NCBI RefSeq assembly: GCF_932274485.2 | Contig: NC_065884.2 | Location: 51,646,546-51,710,545 of the forward strand | Direction: 5' to 3' | Length of the DNA: 64,000 nt | Source of the DNA: Patella vulgata | Lineage: Eukaryota; Mollusca; Gastropoda; Patellidae | Shown: piece by piece, positions 54,200 through 64,000 of the stretch | Layout: every line of letters starts with the position of its first letter | How positions within the stretch are numbered: the first letter of the stretch is position 1 | Notes under the pieces: model-generated | Databases searched by the model: none | Told to the model about the DNA's origin: nothing | The model's input: the letters and a program-made list of their open reading frames with translations, nothing else | Translations under genes and position numbers: made by a program

Positions 54200-55985
54200 A
54201 TTTTATGAAGAACCAAAATTGTCTGAAGGGCCAAAGTGCTACACCTGACGTGCATTTTGTTTCATATATTTATTCATGGTTACTTTGTAAATTTTGCTCG
54301 ATTCGACCATAGATAATTTATTTCTATTATGTTGTTGATATTTCTTTCTTTGCCAAACCACCCTGCTTCTAAATCTAACATTTGGAAAGGTTTTATCGGC
54401 GCTTTTTAAGTATATTTTAAACTATTTACATTATCATGTGTAATATTATCTAAACGTATATTACTTATACTATTATAAATGAACTAATCCATGACAATTG
54501 ATTAGTATTACTCAATGACATGAACCTGTCTATCGTGTGTAAAATAGCTTTATTTAACGCCCGCTTCCAACGAAGTCATATCGCAGACAAGCAGGATTAT
54601 CAGCTAATTGATAATTTATATATAGTATACCGCCACGTAGTTGTGATTGACACTCAACGATTCAAATTTAAAGATTTTTTCCACAACTTCTCAAAAAGAA
54701 TCCGAAGTACCTCAAAACGTAATATCTAAAATCAAATTTTAATCGCCAATTCATTTTTTTTATATCGCGAAATGCGACTTTGGCGATTGACAGCGTGAGC
54801 TCTGGCAACAAACATAATTATAACCAACCGCGGTGGTGGCTTGTAATTGAACTGAATTTACGTCCACTGTAACCAGTGGTGCCCGCTACTAAAATTGGAT
54901 TGGGTTTTAAAGTCTCGCCAACACAACACGTAGGCCAATGAATTTTTGGTTTACTGTTAAGCTTACGTGTGCAATGCGGCGAAGGGATTCGACATATTTC
55001 TCTGGGCAGTGGCATAGGCGTACGGGCCCGTTGAATGTTAATGGTAGCAGAAATGAAATGCCCGTAAAAATTCCCGTTTGCAATCAGCGGTGCCGGTAGC
55101 CAGCGAGCAATGCAAAACGCCCCCCCCCCCCCCCACACACACCCTCCCACCACCCTTCCAAACTTTTGTAGATTATACTAACGCATACTATTCTATGTCG
55201 TGGGTACACATACTTGGTAATGGTCCTCGTTTCGGGTCCACGGAGTTTCGGCATGCAAGTCGCTAGTGAGCGACGAGGGCGTGATTTGCTTCGTAGGAGT
55301 TGTGGTGGCGCGCCCCGAGAAAACGCACTTTGCTGCTATTTCTGGACACAGGTACAACTTCTAAGTGGTCCGATATATAGTTTTACTTACGTTGCTAACC
55401 TGGATCCCAACCAATCGGACTAGCGTAGCTGCATTCATCGGACACCATAGATTTAACAATAATGGTAATGCCCGGAGTACAAGGTTGTGAGTACAACCAT
55501 TTCAGTGGTCCAATATAGCCTTATATATAGGGGTCTTCAACAGAAATCCCGCTCTTTGCCGACCTGAATTACAATCAACCAAGCAAATCACACTATTGAA
55601 GCTACATTTACCGGACACCATAGATATTGTTCATTACACTGATTTTAAATGTTTTAAACTTTAATCCTTAAGTCAATTACTATTCCCGAACAACGGATGA
55701 AAAAAAAAATATAACGACCGATGCCCGAAAAATGAAACAGAAAGTAACGTAACTCTAGACAAAACAATTTTAATACACGTCAACGTAGAACAAATTCGAC
55801 AAATTCAATTAAATCAAAGTAAAATTATTGTTTAATTAGCAGGTAAAATTCATCCCATTTCGGGAACTTTATTAGAAGGCAAAATATTTTCTTTTCCAAA
55901 AAAGTATATTAATATTTTTCACTTCACCCATCTGTCCCCTCCACCTTCGAGTCGCACACCTATGTATAGTTGCGTTTCCGCTACT
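54200..55985. other. unannotated stretch
   Basis: Contains DR-2 copy 2 (54539-54590) and a C-run followed by CACACA (55120-55142). The 111-codon minus frame at 54818-55153 has no recognisable motif, and its N-terminus is the translated C-run. Confidence 0.45.
54539..54590 (+). repeat. dispersed repeat DR-2, copy 2
   Basis: AAATAGCTTTATTTAACGCC, CGCTTCCAACGAA, ATATCGCA. Partner of 20496-20555. Confidence 0.5.
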
Positions 55986-55991
55986 ACTAAT

Positions 55992-56045
55992 CGCCAGGGA
56001 TTGTTTTACATACACGCCAATGTGTACAAAGCTAGATCCGGGTAT
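55992..56045 (-). mobile_element. SINE-A body fragment
   Basis: GCCAGGGATTGTTTTACATA, CACGCCAATGTGTACA, GATCCGGGT match the TTTTACGTGCACGCCAATG region of SINE-A in minus orientation. Confidence 0.55.
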
Positions 56046-56168
56046 TACACACCAAGTTAGAGTCACGCCGGATTATACGTAATAAAATGGGCCTGCAAAG
56101 AGAATATACCTTCTAAAGGTAGAATACTCAATGAGGCTTCGAACATTTATGCTTAAGGGGTAAGTCTC

Positions 56169-56451
56169 CAGTGATTCTCAACCAGATCTTTCTAAGTGTT
56201 CTGCGAAATTTTGAACAGCACACTAAGAAAATGCGAACAACCACGTGATTCCAATTGAGTATTCACTGGTGTAGTTTGGTTCATTCTATGTGTCTATGAC
56301 TAGTCTCTGTCTACGGTTGTATGCCGTCTGCCTTACCATGTTTTTATTTTGCAAAATTCAAATATTTTTCATATATATTTAGTCAGGTGTGCCGCTATTT
56401 TTTCACGTGTTCCACGGTGTGCCGTTGGCAAAAAAATGTTGCGAACCACTG
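56169..56451. mobile_element. hAT-like MITE, diverged
   Basis: Starts CAGTGATTCTCAACCAGATC and ends TGTTGCGAACCACTG, the CAGTGGTTCTCAA-type ends of hAT elements. The interior has GTGTGCCGCTATTTTTTCAC and CACGGTGTGCCG. It is 283 bp. The 8-bp flanks do not match convincingly, so the copy is old. Confidence 0.75.
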
Positions 56452-56519
56452 GTCTATAGTATACACTGGCACGCAGGAGTGGGCGGAGTTAACTGGTTAA
56501 ATTAAAGTTTTAACAAGGA

Positions 56520-56915
56520 AATCTAGCTCTTTGTGAGCTCAGTAGAACACGAAAACGAGAACGACAATGTCGGTTGTGATTCATATATCCAAACTAAGCA
56601 TGGTAAGAGTTTTCTAGAAGAGTTGCTAGAACAGACAGAAATGATGAAACGGTTCAAGACGTGGAGGAAATTGCTGATTAAGAACAGATGATAGGTCCTA
56701 AGATTGGTTCTGATCTGCTCAAGTGGTGGAAAGAAAAGCAAGTTCTGCTGCCCAGAGATATCTCGCATGTACAGCGACCCGTACATCATTGGAACGATTT
56801 TTTCTCAACTTATGGCCTCATATATGCAAGAAACGGATGGCTTTATGTAAAGAAAAGGCATCTGCAATCGTTTTCTTGCATGAAAATAGTAAAGGCGATT
56901 AGAAATTTTCTGTAG
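56520..56915 (+). other. unrecognised open frame region
   Basis: Plus-strand frames give KSFLEELLEQTEMMKRF-like and KIGSDLLKWWKEKQVLLP-like peptides that look more protein-like than background, interrupted by stops. They could be a decayed transposase or host fragment. No family recognised. Confidence 0.25.
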
Positions 56916-56947
56916 TGTCATGTTGGATAACCGTGAAGGTTATATTA

Positions 56948-58437
56948 TACTAAACAACAAAAAAAACCGTCAGTACGATTTCAAAATCGGAGAGGCACTT
57001 TAATCAAATCATTCTAGAAAACGACTTACTAAATGGATCAAAGCAATTTTTTGCGACGTTGACACATTAATGATTAATTCATCACAATTCCAAGACATTA
57101 CGAGAAGGTTTAGAGTCTGTACACATTCTATACATCGGTATCTGGTGTGTCCACCGCGAGTGTCAATAACAGCAGCTCAACGTCTGTGCATGGAGTGGAC
57201 CAGACGGTTGATGAACGGCATTGGCACCTGGAACCACACTCTCAGAAAAGCCTTGCGCAATCCATCGGCTGTGTTTGATCTCGGTACAATGTTATTAAGT
57301 CTCCTCTGAATTTCACCCGAAAGATGTTCAATCGGGTTTAAGTCCGCACTAAGGGCTGGCCAGTGCATAACGTTGACACCGTTCTGCTGTAGAAAGTCCC
57401 GAGTAACTCTGGCGGTGTGAGCACGGGCGTTGTCATGCTGGAAAACGTTGTTTCGATGACGTGCGAAATGTGGTATGACGTAGGTCTGAGAGCTTGATCG
57501 ATGTAGCGCACTGCTGTGATGCCGCCTTCTCTCCCTGGACGGAACACCACAGGACCCACTCGCTGGTTCAGGCCGATTCCAGCCCAAACCATTATGCTTG
57601 GACCTCCCAATGAGTCTCGTTCCATGACACTTTGGTCAGAACACCCCTGGTCACATCGACGCCATATACTGGCCCTGCCATCTGCAGTTGATACGCAATA
57701 CCGACTCTCATCTGTGAACAAAACAGTTCTCCATTGCCTGTGTCGCGAGTTCTGGTGATGTTGGGCAAACTGTAGACGTTCATGTCGACGACGAGGGGTG
57801 AGGATCTGTCCACGGTAAGGCCTACCGCAATGGATGTTCTCTCTGGTGGGACGTCAGCGCACGATTTGTCTTCCGTGTGTTCCCACTGTCTGACGTGCTG
57901 TCTCAGATGCCTGTGTGAAGGGATTCTGCACGTGCTGTCGCACAACATGGCGGTCTTGTCGCCTTGTGGTGACCCTCGGTCTACCAGTTCGGGGGTGATC
58001 ATCCGTGGTGTTGGTGGCCCGAAAGCTTGTTGAAACCTGTAGATGGTCCGAACATTGACCTGGATGGAAGTAATTGGCAACGACTTGGGGAGTGTGGCCA
58101 GCGTCGAGTCTTCCAAGTGCCTGGTTCCTCTGAGCTGTCGTGAGTCAAGGCATGCTGCTGACGCTGTAGTGTGAATGAATCAACCAGGTATGGGGGTGCA
58201 TTTTATAGGGCTGGTCTCGGTGAACAGCACGTGCACCATGAGTTACATCTCAGAAGTCAGTTTGCGTTTTTGAGAACATTTCCTGGGTTCAAATTTTGTG
58301 TTTGGGAAGGAGCCTTTTTTGCTCAGGTAAAGTTGGAGATGTGGTCACAAATATACAATAAAAACAATTGGCAAGTTATATGCCATGCGTTTATTCATAG
58401 TAACATACCAACCTGACGTTTCTTTTGCTGCTTAGTA
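56948..58437 (-). mobile_element. Tc1-like DNA transposon with both ends, broken
   Basis: Bounded by TA and ~28-bp TIRs: left CTAAACAACAAAAAAAACCG TCAG, right the complement of CTAAGCAGCAAAAGAAACGT CAGG. It is about 1.49 kb. The minus-strand transposase has TTAQRNQALGRLDAGHTPQV (helix-turn-helix start, about 58135), DRPRSG-like CGRPRVTTRRQD (about 57970), FTDESRYC (first Asp, about 57715), VFQHDNARAHTARVTRDFLQ (second Asp, about 57440) and ADLNPIEHLSGEIQRR (Glu). There are 34 residues between the second Asp and the Glu, the DD34E spacing of Tc1. At least two frame changes separate these blocks, and an early stop follows the likely Met-Pro start, so it is inactive. IEHLW is changed to IEHLS. 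Confidence 0.92.
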
Positions 58438-58449
58438 TATAAACATGAT

Positions 58450-60045
58450 ATCTTTAAATTGTAGATGTATTTGGTACGTGTTTTTGTTCTATTGTAATCT
58501 TGACTTTTTAACTTTTTTTTTTAACTTGCTTAATCGTAAATACGCACACGTGATCAATTTGGCCCAGCTATGCCAATTTCATGTGATATTTGGTGGAAAT
58601 ACCCAATGATCATATTTTTAACTGGTAACAGATATTACCGGCATTTTGTTATAATATTTCAATATGTATATCGAGCAAAAGAGATACAAAGGCGATGGCT
58701 AATATTAATGTACTGGAATAGAGTCAACTCGTCTCTTCGGTCATTTTGAATTGTATAATTAAACAGAATTTATGCATTCGAGTTTCATAATATATATAAT
58801 AAAATAATTAGTAGATCATGACTCCGACGGGAAATCACAGAAGACCCGTATATCCCCGGGGTGTTTAACAGATTACATCTACTTAATCATGCAGTATCAA
58901 ATTATCCACTAATCTTTTTTTTTACCCAATATCGATCATAGTGACTATATCTCTAAATCTGTATAAATACCATTAATCATTTGAGTCCATTGAGTTGATT
59001 GGCAGGATTTAATTGGAAATATGCATATTACATTTGAAAGAGTTATCTCTCGGGATTTTAGTCTTTAGTACTATTATCGTGGGAAAATCTCTTTACCCTA
59101 GGGGTGTTTATAATAAACTAAAACTCTAGAATAGGCCTATCGGGTAACTAGTTTAATTTTTAACTGGTAAAACAACACATTAAGGATATAACAACAGTAG
59201 TATTTATTACAGACCACAGGTCAAATGGATATTACATTGGTAAATAAATTTCATATTATAAAATACATTCAGATAAAAACGTCATTTAAATCATAAGATC
59301 GACGGACTATGAGGAATGTCTAAAATGTCGTCACGATGGTAATCCCAAGTCAATCTAAAATCTGTCTATCAAATATTAAATGTTTAATGAATGAATAGTT
59401 AATATGGTCCCCTGGCTTAAATTGTCTATCTCAAAAATGTACCGATCCAAACCGTAATAATAATCTACAGTTCTATATAAATCTGTCCAGAGTTGTCTTC
59501 AACAGTAAATCGGGATATACGTCAATAATGATAACACGCCACCTCGTCCAAACCGACGACAAATTTCGTCAAGATACGTTAAAACCCCAGTGACTTGGCC
59601 TAATCGACAATTAACTATTTTCTCTCCCCACCTCCATGATTAACCATAACACACGGTGAGCACGACCCCGTGAGCCATAACCGAAGTCCGGAAAAGTGCT
59701 ACTTTCAATGAGTGCGCCAAAATCCTAGACATGGAATAACCCGTCTAAACTAAGGACATGGATTTAAAAACAAAATGGTAGCTACATGGCGTAAAATTGT
59801 CGAATAGGTGAGTGCGGAACACTGAACAGGGTGAGTTTTCTCTGTGTCAGTCTCAGATATTTTCAAGAATATTGAACAAATGGAAGGTCCTTAAATCGGT
59901 TCTGTTTTATACCTATACCTATAGATGTACCTGAGATTTAGCATTCATGGTGGTGAGAATGGATCTAGTAAATCAAGATAGATAGATAGATAATGTGACA
60001 ATGGAAGATAAGCTTTATATAAATTCATAAATAAATCATTTATTT
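58450..60045. other. unannotated AT-rich stretch
   Basis: No gene, SINE or TIR pair supported. GATA run at about 59980. Confidence 0.55.
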
Positions 60046-60116
60046 TGTACAGAAAGTATCTTTACAGTCAGCCAGATAGTCACAGAGATAAAAACGAATA
60101 CAACAAACCAAAAGTA

Positions 60117-60242
60117 ACCATCATAGTGAATCCAGATCAAACGAACTCAACGAACCAATCTCGTATCGCCAATCGGATTTTTTTAACCATCATAATGAAT
60201 CCAGATGAAACGAACCAATCTCGTATCGCCAATCGGATTTTC
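60117..60242 (+). repeat. imperfect tandem duplication, ~60-68 bp
   Basis: AACCATCATARTGAATCCAG, ACGAACCAATCTCGTATCGC, CAATCGGATTTT occurs twice (60117-60184, 60185-60242). The first copy has an extra ACTCAACGA. Confidence 0.9.
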
Positions 60243-60553
60243 CATAGAACTTAATAGAAATCAAACAATAAATATAACTGATGGAATGTATTCATCCCGA
60301 TGTTCTTTTTTTATTTTTGAAAAAAAACAAATATTGATCCATAAAATAATAAAGACGCAAGCCCACGGGCTGAAATGATTAAACGGATGTAGCCTTGATG
60401 ACAGGTCACAAAAGCCTACACTTTGGTAACAGAATTTACAATAATTTGAGACTGAACTTCGACCGGAGCGTTCGTTAGACAAATGTTATAGTGGCCATCG
60501 TCTACTATATTCCTGGGAAGTGTGGTTCGGATCCATTGAATAAATTTATGACT

Positions 60554-60679
60554 GAAATGAAATGGGGTTTAACGTCCTAATGTTCTGCTCCGAACTGGGC
60601 TAATGAAGACGGGCATACGCCATACAGTGTGCTATGAGGGAAATTTTGCCCGGACAGCGGCACTACGGCCTACTCACAC
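60554..60679 (-). mobile_element. SINE-A 3' fragment
   Basis: GAAATGAAATGGGGTTTAAC, CTGCTCCGAACTGGGCTAAT, GAAGACGGGCATACGCCATA, TTTTGCCCGGACAGCGGCAC, TACGGCCTACTC. Close to the consensus, so fairly young. The 5' two thirds are absent. Confidence 0.9.
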
Positions 60680-60769
60680 AGCAGCCATGTCTCGCAACTT
60701 GCAGATTGTCTGAAAGAAAAACTGGAATATTTACCAAATTTCATAAGAAATGATGCCTTCAAGACATTT

Positions 60770-61005
60770 GATTCTGTCGCGTTCCAAAACTTCAAAAAGA
60801 TCCGTTAAAACTATAGCCTCTATGGCGTTCAGAAGGTGGTTTGGATAAGGGAATAACTCTTGAACGGAAAGCCGCGAACGCTGAATATCAAAAGGGTTTG
60901 TAAAGCCGTAGCAACAATTCTTCACACCAAATTTGAAAATAATCCATTAAAAACTGTAGCCTCTATCCCGTTCACAAGCGTTAATGGACGGACGGACTGG
61001 GTGAC
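60770..61005 (+). repeat. ~150-bp minisatellite, family M4, two units
   Basis: CAAAAACTTCAAAAAGATCC, GTTAAAACTATAGCCTCTAT at about 60784 recurs as CAAATTTGAAAATAATCCAT, TAAAAACTGTAGCCTCTAT at about 60928. It is followed at once by GGACGGACGGACTGGG (60984-60999), the border type seen beside the other ~150-bp arrays. Confidence 0.7.
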
Positions 61006-61381
61006 GACGTGTTGGCGTATTAGAAAAACAATCCGACTAATGTTTACAGTCCAAAAAAACGAAACCATGTATAATTCTCATTTTAATTATCTGATTTGGT
61101 TTACTCTTGTGTATATAAACTGTCCTTTATTTCCACCCACATTTAGTTATTGTTAATCAATGGTTCCAGTTCATTTGTTTTCCCATTAACAAGTACATAA
61201 TGTATAATAATATCATAACTAATTGGTGTCTTCATTAGTATCCCTCTCTAATAACCTACAAAGTGTTAACTTTTATTTTTCATTGTGCTGTTGTTGCATA
61301 ATAATATATTGAATTATTTGTCTACTATCCACACATTCGCACTATTTGCTTGTTCAAAGGGATACTACCCACTACAATTTT

Positions 61382-62939
61382 TATACGCCCACATTTTCAT
61401 GACGTATATTGTCGTCGCCCCTGTCCGGACGTCCATCCGTCCGTCCACAATTTGTTTATGGACACTCTACAGGTCACAATTCTTATCCGATTTTGACCAA
61501 ACTTGAAATATAGGTTTACTTCCAAAAGATCTCGGCTGCTTTCGATATTGGCATGTATCGGATCGAAACTTCATGGATTATGGCCCCTGTTTGTACGAAA
61601 AATCACGTTTTTAGCTTGTGGACCCTATAGAGGTCACAATTTTTATCCGATTTTGTTGAAACTTGAAATGTAAGTTTATAACCCAAAGATCTCAGTTCCT
61701 TTCGATATTCGCGCATATCGGACCCAACTTCCTGAATTATGGCCCCTGATTGTACGAAAAATCGCGTTTTTAGCTTGTGGACCCTATAGAAGTCATAATT
61801 TTTATCCGATTTAAAAAACCGTATTATTATATCACCGTTACACCCTAAGGACGGCCGAGTTCGAATTTCATGAAAATCGGCCCAAAATTGACAGACAAAA
61901 TGGCCGCCGTTCGTTCTCAAATAGCGTAAAAATATGGTATATCAAGGTTGTGGACCCTATAGAGTTCTCAATTTTTATCCGATTTTGTCGAAACTTAATA
62001 TGTAAGTTTATAACCCAAAGATCTCGGTTCCTTTCGATATTCGCGCATATCGGACCGTAACTTCCTGAATTATGGCCCCTGATTGTACGAAAAATCGCTT
62101 ACTTTTTAGCTTGTTCTCTATCCACCTCTCGAAAATATGGGCGTATCCTGCCTGGCAGCCGCTGGTTATCCGATTTTGTTGAAACTTGTAATGTAAGTTT
62201 ATAACCCAAAGATTTTGGTTCCTTTTGATATTCGCGCATATCGGACTGTAACTTCCTGAATTATGGCCCCTGATTGTACGAAAAATCGCGTTTTTAGCTT
62301 GTGGACGATATAGAGAACATAATTTTTATCCGATTTAAAAAAAAACCGTATTATTATATCACCGTTTCACCCTAAGGACGGCTGAGTCCGAATTTCGTGA
62401 AAATCGGCCCTAAACTGACAGACAAAATGGCCGCCCTTCGTTCTCAAATAGCGTAAAAATATGGTATATCAAGGTTGTGGACCCTATAGAGGTCACAATT
62501 TTAATCCGATTTTGTTGAAACTTGAAATGTAAGTTTATAACCCAAAGATCTCGGTTCCCTTCCATAGTCATGCATATCGGACTGTAACTTCCTGAATTAT
62601 GGCCCCTGATTGTACGAAAAATTACGTTTTTAGCTTGTGGACCCTATAGAGGTCATAATTTTTATCCGATTTAAAAAAAACCGTGAAAATCGGCCCTAAA
62701 CTGACAAACAAAATGGCCGCCCTTCATTCTCAAATAGCGTAAAAATATGGTATATCAAGGTTGTGGACCCTATAGAGGTCACAATTTTTATCCGATTTTG
62801 TTGAAACGTGATATGTAAGTTTATTACCCAAAGATCTCAGTTCCGTTGGATATTCGCGCATATCGGACCGTAACTTCCTGAATTATGGCCCCTGATTGTA
62901 CGAAAAATCCACCTCTCGAAAATGTGGGTGTATCCTGCC
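61382..62939 (+). mobile_element. minisatellite-carrying element M3
   Basis: Left end ATACGCCCACATTTTCATGA; right end GAAAATGTGGGTGTATCCTG, an inverted pair of ~16 bp. CCGGACGTCCATCCGTCCGT (about 61424) heads an array of two module types. A (~158 bp) has ATCCGATTTTGTTGAAACTT, TTTATAACCCAAAGATCT and CTTCCTGAATTATGGCCCCT. B (~170 bp) has AAAACCGTATTATTATATCA, AAAATCGGCCCAAAATTGAC and AAATGGCCGCC. The order is roughly A A B A A B A B A. A second right-end motif (GAAAATATGGGCGTATCCTG, CCTGGCAGCCGCTGGTT) sits inside at about 62120-62165, so the array probably includes a joined second copy. Confidence 0.82.
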
Positions 62940-63133
62940 TGGCAGCCGCTGGTTGATCATGAAATACATTACATTAATTAATATACGTCTATATAGCTAG
63001 CAACTAAATACTATTTTAGAATCAACAAATGCATTACACTAATTAACATATAAAATAATATTGAATAAGGATAAACAAATTATTTAAGGATCACAAAACA
63101 AAATTATCATGTTTGGAATCTATGTAAGTGATG

Positions 63134-63241
63134 GATAATGGCCTGAGACTGTCCATTGTGTAAATAGAAAGAAGAACTGAGGGGCGTTAGCCCCGAAATT
63201 TTTCTTTGTATTTACATAATGGACAGTCTCAGGCTATTATC
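63134..63241. repeat. near-perfect hairpin with GC-rich inner stem
   Basis: ~40-base arms (GATAATGGCCTGAGACTGTC, CATTGTGTAAATAGAAAGAA and complement) surround an inner stem GGGGCGTTAGCCCC (63181-63194). The arms differ at only a few positions. It is a palindromic MITE or the end of a larger element. Confidence 0.9.
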
Positions 63242-63454
63242 AAAATTAAAACATAGCACCATAGAGATACAAATAATTGATAGTTTGCTAAAAGAACAAG
63301 CCACAAAATAATGGATATATTCTTAAAACAACATGCACATGCTCATGAATGCATGTGACAAAACACTCCAGTCATACAATGAAGCATACACAGACAGTCT
63401 AAAATATTCGACATGGAGACGACATGTTTATAAAACAGTTGAAAACAAATATTA

Positions 63455-64000
63455 ACAAGCCAACAGTGAGGCTGATGTCCCCCGACGAAATCCCAAAATA
63501 AACAGATGACACATATTAATTAATCGCTCAATTATTTTTTTTTTCAAAAGTATCAAGCAATCAAGCCCTACACAAGATTATCTTGTCCCAAACATCGACC
63601 AATGAAATTGATTAGCTCCGCTTAGCTTCATCTCGAAATGTTAATCAATAAACTCAGTCAAGACATTCACCTAATGAACATCTACATCAAGTTTAAACAT
63701 TCTACCTCAATTAAAAACAGAGTTGTTATGTTCCAAAGTCTTGACTAATCAAATTGCTTATCGCTCCTTAGCCTGAGCAGAAAATTCTCACCATCGAACT
63801 TTGTCAAGGTAATAATATAATGAACCTACACTCGTTAGTTTCATCGCTCTCACTTCATTATAGCCAAAGTTATCGTGACCCAAAGCATCAACCAATCAGA
63901 TTGCTTATCTCTGCTTACCATAAGCAGACAATGTTCATCATTGAACTCCATCAAGGCATTCACATAATGAATGCCAACACCACGTTTGAACATTCTACCT
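63455..64000 (-). mobile_element. minisatellite-carrying element M2, copy 3, runs off the window
   Basis: Starts AACAAGCCAACAGTGAGGCT then GATGTCCCCCGACGAAAT, the exact complement of the end of the 48113-49451 copy. ~145-bp units then follow in reverse orientation (GAACTTTGTCAAGG, CTCACTTCATTATAGCC, CAATCAGATTGCTTATCTCT). The head end lies beyond base 64000. Confidence 0.88.

Noticed and set aside
54818-55153. 111-codon minus frame with a Gly-rich start
   Set aside because: The start region is the translated C-run, and the rest shows no domain. I could not support it as a gene.
57516-58033. Plus-strand open frames of about 80 codons
   Set aside because: Antisense shadows of the second Tc1 transposase.

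Overview
This window looks like non-coding, repeat-packed nuclear DNA of an invertebrate animal, most likely a marine mollusc. The main reasons are a very abundant tRNA-derived SINE with a fixed (ATTTC)n tail, several CR1/L2-like and other LINE remnants, Tc1-type transposons, many short foldback/MITE elements and ~150-bp minisatellites with CCGTCCGTC-rich heads. The species assignment is inference from repeat style, not from a marker gene. The sequence is visibly AT-rich. No complete host gene, rRNA or functional tRNA is visible.

Possible host coding sequence is limited to three short terminal-exon candidates. One lies on the minus strand at about 10.8-11.2 kb (120 codons, good splice acceptor, downstream AATAAA), one on the plus strand at 3.4-3.7 kb (100 codons, acceptor, AATAAA), and one on the minus strand at the extreme left (about 38 codons). 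None is a family I recognise.

Layout: 0-5.8 kb holds two exon candidates, a TIR-bearing MITE with a 19-base palindrome, and a decayed LINE with YAGD in place of YADD. 6.5-9.6 kb holds an inverted CCGGAAAACAC minisatellite enclosing three TTAGGG units, a tandem array derived from a SINE head, and a MITE. 10.8-16.8 kb holds the best exon candidate, two more TIR elements and several SINEs. 17.7-18.9 kb is a large imperfect palindrome made of SINE pieces and a 40-bp purine-rich minisatellite. 19-36 kb is SINE/MITE country with two clear cases of target-site reuse (30.1-30.8 kb and 34.06-34.8 kb). 38.3-42 kb holds a second SINE family, a 5'-truncated CR1/L2-like LINE and another TIR element. 42.8-50.5 kb is an old, broken BEL/Pao LTR retrotransposon invaded by at least five other elements. 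51.07-51.54 kb is a young-looking foldback element with a perfect 76-bp terminal inverted repeat and a 7-bp target duplication. 51.6-53.8 kb is another LINE. 56.2-58.4 kb holds a hAT-like MITE and a Tc1 transposon with both ends. 60-64 kb holds three minisatellite elements, one running off the window.

The most unusual common thread is a set of unrelated ~145-160-bp minisatellites that share one architecture: a CCGTCCGTC-type head next to the array and, in at least two families, short terminal inverted repeats bracketing it. They look like mobile carriers of tandem arrays. Whether this is a described element class cannot be decided from the sequence alone.
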